Below are positions 8,810 through 19,062 of a stretch of DNA of 64,000 nt, piece after piece (the first letter of the stretch is position 1; each line of letters starts with the position of its first letter). The stretch comes from Drosophila miranda (taxonomy: Eukaryota; Arthropoda; Insecta; Diptera; Drosophilidae). The stretch is taken from NCBI RefSeq assembly GCF_003369915.1, contig NW_022881625.1:1178001-1242000 (forward strand), in the 5' to 3' direction. The notes beneath the pieces are model-generated. The model did not search any database and had not been told where the DNA came from. It was given only the letters and a program-made list of their open reading frames with translations. The translations under genes and the position numbers were made by a program.

Positions 8810-10801
8810 ATGACAAACTTTTGTTCCCGTGCACGTCACAAACCAAAAAAAAGTGATCTACGCCCCCTTTCCTGTCGCTCGACCTCATTGGTGGATCTGA
8901 CAAGTGACATGCCATCAACTTCAGCTGCCGCTGCAGCCAAGTTGATGCAGGCCCCGTCCGCTGCACTGTTAACCAAGCCATTGCTAGCCCCCCCCGCTGC
9001 CATGCCAACCAGAGCCTCTGCTGCAGCTGCCTGTGCTGCCAAAGCCACCGCCCCTACTCGCGTAGCTGCCGCCGCAGCTAAACGCCCCCCAGCTGCTACA
9101 GTTCCTACTACTGCTAGTGCTGCTCGTGTAGCTGCCCACGCCGCTCAACGTTCTCCAGTTTCTACTGGTGCCCTTGCAGCACCTGTACAGAGCCAGCCGA
9201 CTCTGTGCGAGATCCTCAGGGAGCAGCGGGAGAAACTGGCAATGGAAAGGAAAGCAACTGCCAAGCTGATGGCAGAGTATGAGGCCCGGAACAAGAAGCG
9301 GACGACCACCTTGGGCTCGCCGATTATAAAGGCGTCGGCCAAGAAGATTAAGCGGACAGCAATCACCAAGGAGAAGCCTGACTCTAGCCAGAGGAATATC
9401 ACGAACTACTTCGATATACTCTCGGATGCTGACGACGTAGCAAATGACGACATGGATGTTGACACTGACTGCAGCGAGGGAGAGACGGAAGCCGAGGAAC
9501 CTGTTCCCACAAACAGGCCCTCTACTTCTCACACCACCCCCCCGCCTGCCCCTACCACTGCGCACGCACCCAATGCTGCTGCTACAGCTGACGCCAGAAT
9601 TGTGCGGCCAGCCCCTATATACATTCCCAATGTCTGTGAAATCGTTCCCCTGCTCCAATGCATTGACAATGCCATTGGCGCAGGCACTTATGACACTAAG
9701 ACTGCCAACAATGGATCTCTTAAAGTCATGTGCCATACAATAGATGGCTATAGGGCCCTAATTCGGCTCTTATCTGAGGGGGAAGGTGTGGATTACCATA
9801 CGTTTCGCCTGCGAAGCGAAAGGGGTATGCGTATCGTCATACGTCACCAGCACCGCTCCACACCCACAGACTGGGTGCGCGAACAGCTCGGAAGACTTGG
9901 ATACAAGGTTAGGCATATTGCCAATATACTTAAACGATATACAAAGGAGCCATTGGACCTATTCGAGGTCGAGCTTGAGCCCCAGGAGAATAACAGCAGT
10001 ATTTATGAGCTACCGGCAATTTGCAGCCAAAGGATCAAGGTCGAGAAGCCCATACGCGCGCCAGGCGTTCCCCAGTGCCACAAGTGCCAGATGTCTGGGC
10101 ACTCCAAGAACTACTGCAACCGAGCAGTCATATGCCTGAAGTGTGGGGAGAAGCATGACCCCAAGGACTGCCCCAAGAAGCGGGAGGATGTGCCGAAATG
10201 CGCCAACTGTAATGGTCCCCATGTTGCCAGCTACCGTGGCTGCATCAAATACAAAGAGTACTGCAACAGAAGGAATAACGGATTAGAAAAGACCAACAGG
10301 ATGTTGAGTAAACTTTCAATGCCTACCTTACCCGCCGCTCAGGGTTTGCGGCGTCCCCGCCAGCCACCCGTCATGAACCAGCAGGGCTTTCCAGCACTGC
10401 AGCAGCCGGGCCGCCGGCGATCGCGCTCAGGCGCAAGAGCTCCTGCTCCTCCAGCTCAGATGAGCAGCTATGCCGATGCACTCCGCACAAGGCAGCCAGC
10501 GAGTCATTCCCAGCCTCTTCCAGGGAGGCAAGTATGGCAGTCAGTGCCACCCACAGCGACCACAACTGGATTTCAGCCCACTGTGAGCAATCAGAGCGTC
10601 CGTCCTAGCGATGAACTCAGCCAGAAACTGGACTACCTCATCACACTGCTGACACAGGAGCGGATCCAGCATGCGGCCGCCGCTGCTGAATCTACCCAGA
10701 AACTGGAAGGGAAGATAGATGTACTAATTGCACAGATGACTAAGCTGACAGATTGCCTATATGCTAGCATCCAGGCTAATTCTTATGCCAGTAATGTATA
10801 A
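8810..10801 (+). CDS. ORF1/gag of a jockey- or telomere-type non-LTR element, intact
   Basis: 663 residues from ATG 8810; an upstream in-frame ATG (8687) only adds a hydrophobic run translated from the 5' UTR microsatellite, so I prefer 8810. Order: alanine-rich N-terminus, basic stretch with a coiled-coil-like EKLAMERK region, acidic segment, a gag domain of the PRE/C2HC type (about residues 265-400; DWVREQLGRLGYKVRHI, LDLFEVELEP), then three zinc knuckles from about residue 422: CX2CX4HX4C, CX2CX3HX4C and CX2CX3HX6C. This gag layout is known from jockey, Doc, HeT-A and TART, where it binds element RNA. No reverse transcriptase ORF follows, as in HeT-A. The frame is intact, suggesting recent activity or recent arrival. 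Confidence 0.88.
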   Translation: MTNFCSRARHKPKKSDLRPLSCRSTSLVDLTSDMPSTSAAAAAKLMQAPSAALLTKPLLAPPAAMPTRASAAAACAAKATAPTRVAAAAAKRPPAATVPTTASAARVAAHAAQRSPVSTGALAAPVQSQPTLCEILREQREKLAMERKATAKLMAEYEARNKKRTTTLGSPIIKASAKKIKRTAITKEKPDSSQRNITNYFDILSDADDVANDDMDVDTDCSEGETEAEEPVPTNRPSTSHTTPPPAPTTAHAPNAAATADARIVRPAPIYIPNVCEIVPLLQCIDNAIGAGTYDTKTANNGSLKVMCHTIDGYRALIRLLSEGEGVDYHTFRLRSERGMRIVIRHQHRSTPTDWVREQLGRLGYKVRHIANILKRYTKEPLDLFEVELEPQENNSSIYELPAICSQRIKVEKPIRAPGVPQCHKCQMSGHSKNYCNRAVICLKCGEKHDPKDCPKKREDVPKCANCNGPHVASYRGCIKYKEYCNRRNNGLEKTNRMLSKLSMPTLPAAQGLRRPRQPPVMNQQGFPALQQPGRRRSRSGARAPAPPAQMSSYADALRTRQPASHSQPLPGRQVWQSVPPTATTTGFQPTVSNQSVRPSDELSQKLDYLITLLTQERIQHAAAAAESTQKLEGKIDVLIAQMTKLTDCLYASIQANSYASNV

Positions 10802-11394
10802 TACTAGCACTAATTACTCCAATTGACAAGCAATAGCTCTGGCTGCCCCGGACCAGTGGGCAGAGGAGAAACGAAAACAAACAAAACAAATATAAGTCAA
10901 GATATAGAATAAGAAAAATATGTACATATATAATCTCCCTTTTCTGCCAATGTAAGGCAACCATAATGTTTCCCCTTAGTCGATAATTTAAATTTAAACT
11001 TAATTTATAGTCAAGAGTATGATGCTTTAGATCTACCCACTCCCTCTCCCCCCTCTGGCAAACGGACTGCTGCCAAAGTGGAGAGATTCCCTCAGAATTA
11101 TGATTGCGCCGGCAGCACTGCCGGCAGAGGAGAATTCGTGCTGTAAAAAAGCACTGTATTTGTTGCCTACGGCTGCTAACAGCAGCTCGTAGGCGGCTAT
11201 TTAAAGACCATCTATAATAAGCAACAGCCCTAATACATTGTACTTAATATGCTAATATAAGTATCGGTACAATAAAGACCCCATAGCGTAACGTAACACT
11301 GGCTCCCCTAACCTGCTGGATCAGGCTAAGGCGCGAGCTGGGTTACGTTGCGCTATGCTAGTTACGTATCGCCGCCGCTGCATACGACACACAA
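10802..11394 (+). other. 3' UTR of the gag element with AATAAA and a terminal stem-loop
   Basis: No ORF. It contains an AATAAA near 11271, followed by an inverted repeat: CATAGCGTAACGTAAC (about 11282) pairs with GTTACGTTGCGCTATG (about 11343) with one mismatch. The second gag ORF begins shortly after, so the element boundary probably lies between 11290 and 11390. Confidence 0.5.
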
Positions 11395-13285
11395 ATGCCG
11401 CCAAACATGCACACACGCACTTATGACAAAAAGAGAGATGCTTGCTCTCTCCCGCCGAAACAAACCACAAACACGAACAGCAAACCAAACGAAGCTACCC
11501 TGACCTACGCCAATACCAAAACAAAAACAAACACATTGACTTATGCCGAAACTATAAACGGCATACAGCAAAACAATGACCAGCAACAGCAACAACGTTT
11601 GACGACAGCTAAAAGCACCAACACTAGCAGAAGCAGAAAATGCTTGCTGCCTACTTTGACTCAGGCGGACGAGCATAATGCACTGACAAGGCCTAATACC
11701 AGAATAAAGCTGGTAAAAGAATGGCTAAATAGCGTGCCCCCGCTATTGGACAATGAGATGCCCTCGCCCCTGCCCCTTACCCCTATAGCAAAGGCCAACT
11801 TGACTACAAATTCGTTTCGCTCGCCGCTCAAACGAAGATTCGCGGCGATCGAAACGGATTCAGATAATGACGACTTTACCTGCCTGACACTGGACACGCC
11901 TATGTTTAAGAGCCAATTTGCCAAAAGACTGCATCATAAGACCCGACAGATAGAGTCAGAGCAAGAGACGCCGACGATTGGTCAAATATGCACACCGCCA
12001 AATAAACAGTGTGAGGTCCAACAACATAGGGAGCCACAAAGCATGGAGTCTGAACGTCAACAGATGGAGACGGACAACCATCAGCCGCAACATCAGCCAG
12101 CCATTAATGTAAATTTAACGCCCGTCCAACCGCCAATACGTAGTACCAAGGTCCCTACACTCTTCCTGCCCCTGGTGCCTGCAATTGTACCCCTCATAAA
12201 TAAATTGACCATCAATCCAAATGTGGGGAAATTTACGACGAAATCCATGGCCAACAGTGGACTCAGAGTCCAGTGCGATGACATGGCAACATACAACGCC
12301 ATACAGAACGCCCTTGCTGAAGATAGCACCCAACTCCATACACACCAGCCGCGCAGCGACAGGGGCTACCGTGTAATAGTGCGGCATTTACACCACACTA
12401 CGCCAAGCAGCTGGATTACTGAGGAGCTGGAACGGCTGGGATTTACTGCCCGGTTTATCCGAGGATTAAAGCACCGTTTTAATGGGAGGCCTCTAAACAT
12501 ATTTGAGGTTGAAATTCAGCCCAAGGCGGATGGCGGCCATGAGGCAATACTTGCCATTAAACAACTGGCCAACCAATGCGTCTCGGACGCACAGACAGGG
12601 GGCCAAACCAGCAGCACCAACACCAGCTGCAGCAGCAACGCCCAACACCCGCAGGCCCTTGTATAGCCGAGGTGCGCAGGCCAATCCGGCCGAAAACCAT
12701 TTGGCCAGGATCCAGCAGAAGCTAAGTGATGAGCAGCAGCAGCAACAAAAACAAAAACAGCAGCAGCGCGGACACAATTTGGGTCGGCAGCACCAGCAGC
12801 AGCACCAGCATCGCGGCCATCATTCCCAGCCACAGGCCAAGGGGCGCCAATGCCAGCGCGATCAACGGGTGCAGCCAACTCCAAAACGTTTCCAGACACC
12901 GAGAAATCCCCAGCATCAGCAGCAGCCAGCCATCCAATGCGATGGCAAGTGTGTGGAAATCCTGAAAGAGTACGCCGTCAAAATTGAAAACTTAGAGAAA
13001 AGACTGCAAGAACTTACCACATTAATTACAAACCTGACGGAAGCAAAGGGCAGTGGCTCAGCAGTGGCCAATCCTCCAACACAGACACCAGCAGCAGCAC
13101 CAACACCTACAAGACCCGCCGCCAATACACAACCTGACGCCGCAGCCGTATCGGAGGACTCTGATATGGACTGCGAAGCACTCAGCGACGATGGCGACGA
13201 CCTGTGGACGGACGACGATTCATTTGACGACGAGATAGCGGAGATCATAGACGCCTACGATAGCTACTACTCTGACGTCTTTTGA
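11395..13285 (+). pseudogene. Second gag-like ORF1, zinc-knuckle region deleted and frame broken
   Basis: The first frame (11395-12666) has a Thr/Asn/Gln-rich N-terminus and the same gag domain as the ORF at 8810 (WITEELERLGFTARFI, LNIFEVEIQP), then ends after an out-of-frame junction. The +1 frame continues to 13285 with a proline/glutamine-rich region, a coiled-coil segment (KIENLEKRLQELTTLITN) and the acidic tail (SDMDCEALSDDGDD). The three zinc knuckles expected between these parts are absent, so the junction near 12590 looks like a deletion. The C-terminal half is nearly identical to 27029-27538 but has ~100 extra bases encoding a Gln/Lys run. Confidence 0.75.
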
Positions 13286-13314
13286 TGAGCCCAAAAGTCG
13301 GTCCTGAGGCAGCC

Positions 13315-13596
13315 ACTAAAAACAGATGGAAACCATTAACTCACATAACCACGAAAAATGAAAAATGACCAATACGTACTCACCTTACACGCCATCGGCA
13401 GAGCTGCCCCACCAGCAGATGCCACGACAAATAGACCAAACCTTTGCTGCTAATTTGACGAAATTCTTGTAATATATTGACTACTCTCCTGACAATTCAC
13501 CGCACAGGTCCAGAGCAGCCACTGAAATAAAACAAAGTGACGTCAATTCGCATACCAACAAAATATGGACAAAACTCACAATAATCACACGTACCT
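13315..13596 (-). other. Antisense exon set, segment D (predicted splice sites)
   Basis: On the minus strand a donor follows 13596 (GTACGT), an exon runs 13521-13384 (138 nt) between TTATTTCAG and GTGAGT, and an acceptor (TTTTTAG) opens a further exon at 13315 that runs into the gag 3' end. Introns are 74 and 68 nt. The boundaries coincide with those at 27.57-27.84 kb. Confidence 0.55.
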
Positions 13597-13867
13597 GCCA
13601 CGCCTCCGACAGATCTGCCCCTCCAGCAGCTGCCCCGTCATCAACACCACACTCTCGTTAGGTTTGTGTTTAACAATTATTGTTTTTTTTTATTGGGGAG
13701 CAGAAAGCTTGTCGGTAGTAGCAGTGGTGTCGGGGGTGGGGAGGAAGGGACTTTTTGTCATGTCAGCGGGGGCACGGCACGGCACGGCACACAACAGACA
13801 CCACAAAAAAGAGAGTACAGGGCAAGACAGCAAGACAACGGAAATGGCGATGGCGACACGAAAAACG
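13597..13867. other. Junction region
   Basis: Contains the end of the antisense-exon homology and the beginning of the inverted 5' UTR-like arm, with a T-run at 13684-13692. No gene seen. Confidence 0.4.
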
Positions 13868-14130
13868 ACACGACACGGCTTTCAAAAACGTCCGACGATC
13901 ACAACCTCTCGAGCGGGCGGACGAGATGAGAGTGGCGGACGAGGTTCATGGTGGAACACTCATATGTCCACCAACTCCCACACTCTCCCCCACACTCGAG
14001 AGACCCGATCGCCGATCGTCATTTACCGGTGCTCTCACCCCCGGTTCCACTTTCACTCACCCCAATATTGAGTGAGATGAAAGTAGTCCGAGGGCAGCAG
14101 CACCGATAAGTAGGCAATGAAAATGTTAAT
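13868..14130 (-). repeat. Right arm of the inverted repeat (5' UTR-like, opposite orientation)
   Basis: Reverse complement of ~8404-8660. It shares the motifs around the GATCGGCGATCGGG palindrome and the ACCTCGTCCGCCACTC stretch. It is probably the truncated 5' end of another gag element in opposite orientation. The two arms enclose ~5.2 kb holding both gag ORFs. Confidence 0.75.
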
Positions 14131-14192
14131 GGCTGTTTGCTTTAGTGGCTGTGTGTTTCGTGTTGATGTTGGTTAGTGGCCCGTATCCTATG

Positions 14193-15157
14193 TGAAGTGG
14201 TTTGAAAGAGTAACGTATAAAAAAAAGGTATAAATACTGGGATCCACAAAAGGGAACATTAGGAAAAGTACCAAGAAGGGATATTGGTCTCCCTATGTTA
14301 CTCAACTTTGCCGCCTTAATTCAAGTTAAAAGGTAAACGAAGGAAAGCGGTTTTTTTTTTTTTGTTTTTTTTGAGTTGAAACTTGTAAAATAATTACGGC
14401 GTCAATTCGAAAATGGAGGATTCTCAAGTTTAACGCTGTACTGGGGGGTCTCAGACTGTGCAGATCTAGCCTCGGTCTCTTGGAAGAAAAACTGTTGGCG
14501 AAGACAGACGTGCTATTTTTGTCCAGTCCAAGTATAAAGAAAAAAAAAAGAGGAATAAAAACCGGGAAAAGATCTTAACAGCTGAATACAGCAAAAAGAA
14601 AGAAATATTGTGCGTTTATAAAGTAAAAGTGTGTTAAGTGCCAATCTCAATTGGTATGTATTTCAGCGTCGCTAATATACACCACATACACTCGTGGCGT
14701 AGGGCAGTGCTTTTTTTTTATTGTAGGAAATTAATTTTTCAGATTGGCGGTTAGTACCGGCTTAAACTTCGGGCAATCGTTTGGGTACCTGTCTGAACCC
14801 CAATACGAAAGCTCGCAACAACAATTTCCCCGATATTAGGGCCTCCGCCCGCGGCAAGGGACTTATGCTCCTCGCCCAACTACAGCTCCGTACCAAAAAT
14901 TCCCAGCGCTAGGCCGAGCAGCACAAAGCGGGAGGCGTAAAAGATCGGCTCATCAGTCGCTTTGCGGGCGCGAGCCACTTATGTGTCACGGACCCGCGAT
15001 ATATTGGAGGCCGTCCAATTCTGCGGAAATTATTAAAGCTATGTAAACGGTCAGCCAATTTCTACCCGAAATATAGATCTGGGTCTCGACCTATTTTCGT
15101 TTCCCCATACGAAGTGCCGAGGAGTGCCCAGATGTGAAGCCGGCGGCAACGACTGTC
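14193..15157 (+). repeat. 5' LTR (about 965 bp)
   Basis: Starts TGAAGTGG, has a TATA-like ACGTATAAAAAAAAGG and ends near GACTGTC. It matches the 3' LTR over its length apart from the Helitron inserted there. Near 14708-14723 it preserves the empty T-run into which copy H3 inserted in the 3' LTR. Confidence 0.85.
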
Positions 15158-15163
15158 GTTTTT

Positions 15164-15980
15164 TATACCCGATACTCAAAATGAGTATTGGGGTATATTA
15201 GATTTGTGGTAAAAGTGGATGTGTGTAACGTCCAGAAGGAATCGTTTCCGACCCCATAAAGTATATATATTCTTGATCAGCATCAATAGCCGAGTCGATT
15301 GAGCCCTGTCTGTCTGTCCGTCCGTCCGTCCGTCCGTCCGTCCCCTTCAGCGCCTAGTGCTCAAAGACTATAAGAGCTAGAGCAACGATGGTTTGGATCC
15401 AGACTTCTGTGATATGTCACTGCTACAAAAATATTTCAAAACTTCGCCCCGCCTACTTCCGCCCCCACAAAGAACGAAAATCTGTGGCATCCACAATTTG
15501 AAATATACGATAAAACCAAAAACGCAGAATCGTAGAGGATGACTATATGTTCTAGAGTGTAAAATCTCAACCAGATCGTATAATTATTATAGCCAGAATC
15601 AAGAAAACAATTTCATTCTTTCTCGCTCTGTCTCTCTCTAACACACAGGTTTCATGGTCGGCTTTGCCAATTGCAAAATATGAGTTCAAGGATCTCAGAA
15701 CCTATAAGAGCCAGAGCAACCAAATTTGGTATCCACACTCCTGTGATATCTGACCTTGACCGTTTCGTGTCCAAATTTCGCCACACCCCCTTCCGCCCCC
15801 GCAAAGGACGAAAATCTGGGGCATCCACAAATCTCAGAGACTATTAAGGCTAGAGTAACCAAATTTGGTATCCGCACTTCTGTTAGATCTCACTATAAAA
15901 CGTATATCTCCGAATTTCGCCCCACCCCCTTCCGCCCCCACAAAGAACGAAAATCTGTTGCATCCACAATATTGCACATT
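15164..15980 (+). mobile_element. Helitron/Helentron-like copy H2, 3'-truncated
   Basis: Begins TATACCCGATACTCAAAATG with a (GTCY)n run at ~15306-15343. It matches the other copies up to CAATATTGCACATT, then passes into retrotransposon sequence without the 3' stem-loop. About 320 bp of the 3' end is missing. Confidence 0.85.
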
Positions 15981-16677
15981 ACATTCCCAACCAGTATCGG
16001 GACAGATGTGTCATTCTAGTTGTCATTCTGTTTTGTTTGTTTTGGCTTTATCACTTTATGCTGGATCAGCGCAGTGGGTTATTAAACTATTGCCACCGTT
16101 GTAAGTGACCAAGCGGGCTCCTAGGATGCAGGCCGGAATGATGAGTACATATAACACCGGTACCACCCCGATGCATCGAGCTTATTACTATTCGTTTCGT
16201 TCTTTCTTTCTTTATTCGTTTGTCTTCCTTTCCTTCCTGTTCCTTCTGGCCAATGCTGGAGGAATGCTCCTTTTTTTTCCGGTTTGGATTATCCGATCAG
16301 GAACGGTGGGTGAAAGGCCTCCATTTGCCAGGAAGGAGTTCTGAATGGACTCATACTCATCGGGCTGGGTATCTGGTATCGTTGGATGGAGACGTGGTAT
16401 AAAACTATTACCCACCGCGAAAGACCCGGACCGCCTATAGCTACGAGTTGTGGGTTATTATTAATTTCTTTATGCATGTAGTTGAGTAAATGTAGTACAT
16501 GTGAAACATCATACACATACACACACATAGATATACCCTATTATTCCCTTTGCCTTAAGCATGGTCCTAGCAGATTGTTTTTTTTGTTTGATACTGTATT
16601 TTTTTTTTTTTTTATTAATTTCTTAAATTTTATTTATCTATTTAATTACTTTATTATTATATTTTATATTTTATATT
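15981..16677 (+). other. Leader region of the gypsy-type element
   Basis: No ORF of note. It has a TC-rich stretch at ~16200-16250 and a T-rich stretch just before the gag start (16590-16670). Confidence 0.5.
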
Positions 16678-18150
16678 ATGCCCGTATTTGGCAGTTGCGA
16701 GAATTTAGCAGACGAAGAATTACAAGAAAGTGTTTGCTTGATCTGCCAGGCTCAGGTGGAATATTTGGCTCAGCTCCTTACCACGTCTTGTGGTCACACT
16801 TTCCATAGGGCCTGTTTTGGCGCACAAGTGGGTTCTAAGAAGGTTTGTCCTGTCTGCAAAACGTCTTTTCAGTCATCGACGTTGAATTTATTAGACGAAA
16901 CTGCTGGGGATACCGTCGGAACCTTATTGGTACCAAAAATGCCTGATACAAGGAGTAAAGCCCATGTGGGGGCTCCACAGGGAGCTTCGACGTCTGCTTC
17001 GGCCAATCAGCCGCAAACTAGGGAAGCTGGTCCGCCAGTGGTGGTAGCTCCGCCGCCTAGTTACGAGCTTCAGCGAATGATAGCCGAAGCCATGGCTGAA
17101 GCCTCGTTGACACAAACCGAGATGCTAAGCAATGCGATCGCTAATGGTTTTCAAGGTATTCTCAGCTCTCTCATGGGCCAATTGGCAAATACAGCGGATG
17201 TTCCTTCGAGGGATAACCAAGCTGGAGAAGGATCGGCACGACGGCCGACAGCTTTGCCCGGGTTTCAGGGTTTCGAAACAGCCAGCAGGAATTCCCCCAT
17301 GAGTGTGGATATTCGACCAGAGCGTGTTAGTCAAATTTTAGTCAATTGGAAGCTTAGGTTCTCTGGGCGGACTGGAATTTCCGTCGACGATTTCATTTAT
17401 CGGGTAGAAGCGCTCACGATCCAAATATTGGACTGGAATTTCGAGTTGCTTTCGAGATACGTGAGCAATCTCTTTGAGGGAAGTGCCAGTGACTGGTATT
17501 GGCGCTACCATAAGAGTGTTAGGACGGTCGTTTGGGCCGACCTTAAATCTTCATTGTTAGTACGATTCAAGGATGCGAGGACAGACGTCAACATTCGAGC
17601 TGCAATAGACCGAAGGAAGCAGAAGGAGAACGAATCATTTGATGAGTTCTACGAAGCGATTGTCCGACTGGCAGATACCCTGACAACGCCCTTGTCAGAA
17701 GGTTCCCTGATGGAGTCACTCCGATCCAATTTATTGCCGGAGATACAGCATGAACTGCTATATGAAAAGATCTTTAGCATTGCACAGTTAAGACACTTGG
17801 TGAAGACTCGGGAACTGTTCATGCAAACTGTTGGTAAAGATCCGGTGGCTAGACCACGACCAGCACCAAGACGGTTGGTTCACGCGGTAGAAAGCCCAGG
17901 GCAAGAGGAGTCAGACGAAAGTGATGGGGAGATAGCAGCGTTCAACTTAGTCTGTTGGAACTGCCGTGGTAATGGTCATCGCTACCAGGATTGCGTAGCA
18001 GAGCGAGTAGTTTTTTGCTATGGGTGTGGCCAGCCTGACACTTACAAGCCGTCGTGCCAAAAATGCCAAGCAACAAAAAACACCCAAGTGCGTGCACCCT
18101 TGAAAAGTGCACGCAGACCATCAGCGTCCAAAGCGACGAACACCGAGTAG
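16678..18150 (+). CDS. gag with an N-terminal RING-H2 finger
   Basis: 490 residues. Residues 20-60 have the pattern C-X2-C-X14-C-X1-H-X2-H-X2-C-X10-C-X2-C (CLIC, SCGHTFHRAC, CPVC), a textbook RING-H2 layout that in cellular proteins usually recruits E2 ubiquitin-conjugating enzymes. A low-complexity linker follows, then a retrotransposon gag domain (about residues 215-380; WKLRFSGR, ASDWYWRYH, RAAIDRRKQKENESFDEFYE region) and zinc knuckles: CWNCRGNGHRYQDC is complete, while the second (CYGCGQPDTYKPSC) has Thr where His is expected, followed by CQKC. The frame is intact although pol is broken. Gag forms the particle; the RING is not a usual gag part. Confidence 0.85.
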   Translation: MPVFGSCENLADEELQESVCLICQAQVEYLAQLLTTSCGHTFHRACFGAQVGSKKVCPVCKTSFQSSTLNLLDETAGDTVGTLLVPKMPDTRSKAHVGAPQGASTSASANQPQTREAGPPVVVAPPPSYELQRMIAEAMAEASLTQTEMLSNAIANGFQGILSSLMGQLANTADVPSRDNQAGEGSARRPTALPGFQGFETASRNSPMSVDIRPERVSQILVNWKLRFSGRTGISVDDFIYRVEALTIQILDWNFELLSRYVSNLFEGSASDWYWRYHKSVRTVVWADLKSSLLVRFKDARTDVNIRAAIDRRKQKENESFDEFYEAIVRLADTLTTPLSEGSLMESLRSNLLPEIQHELLYEKIFSIAQLRHLVKTRELFMQTVGKDPVARPRPAPRRLVHAVESPGQEESDESDGEIAAFNLVCWNCRGNGHRYQDCVAERVVFCYGCGQPDTYKPSCQKCQATKNTQVRAPLKSARRPSASKATNTE

Positions 18151-19061
18151 CGATAGAAGCTGCTACGCAATTCCCACTCCCAATAGTAAACAATAATTTA
18201 ACCATAGTTAATAAGAAAATAACACAGGAAGAAAAAGAGGATAGGGAGTCTAAACGGAAGGCACGAGCTAAAGTACGTCGGGAAGAATTTGTCAGAAATC
18301 TAAGGTTAGAGAAAAAAGCTCTGGTATCGTCAATAATATCAGAAGATCTCAGGCCATATGCAGAGGTCACATTATTAGACAGAAAGCTTGTTGGATTAAT
18401 GGATACAGGGGCATCTATTAGTTGCATTGGTGGAGATTTGGCCAGCGAGCTGCTTGAAAGCCAATTTCAATTTAAGCCCATGACATCCACAGTTCGGACA
18501 GCGGGTGGGCAGTCTCAGAGAGTGGTGGGGAAGCTTAAAGCGGAAGTGGGCTATAAAGGTGTTACCAGGTCTGTTACCCTATACATCGTTCCAACACTAA
18601 CGCAGCCTCTGTATCTGGGCATTAACTTTTGGACCGAATTTGGCTTATTGCCAGCCGATTTGTATCCACAAGGAAGTGCTAAGGACACGGTGAACCATTG
18701 CGATGAGGTGTGGAAGCCAGAAAACCAACGTCCTTTATCGGAGGTGCAACGAGAACCACTGAATAGAACCATTCAGTGTCTTCCGTCTTTCGCGGATAAT
18801 GGTTTAGGAAAAACCACGTTGTTGTCCCATGTAATAGATGTAGGGGAGGCAAAGCCCACAAAACAACGACACTATGCAGTGTCCCCAGCTATCGAGAAAT
18901 TAATGTATGAGGAGTTGGATCGCATGTTAGCGCTAGGGGTCATCGAAGAATCCAACAGTGCGTGGTCTTTTCCGGTAGTACTCGTCCGGAAGCCGGAGAA
19001 GGTTCGTCTTTGTATAGACAGCCGCAAGGTGAACGAGGTGACTCGGAAGGACGCGTTCTAG
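18054..19061 (+). pseudogene. pol 5' part: protease and start of reverse transcriptase
   Basis: This frame is shifted relative to gag and overlaps it by ~97 nt. It carries an aspartic protease signature (GLMDTGASISCIGG) and the first RT block (VLVRKPEKVRLCIDSRKVN), then stops at 19061 right after VTRKDAF. In related pols this is followed by the block with the first catalytic aspartate. Here that block is missing and the next pol sequence (DKTAFTVPGRPLYQF) resumes in another frame from 19063. Confidence 0.85.
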
Positions 19062-19062
19062 G

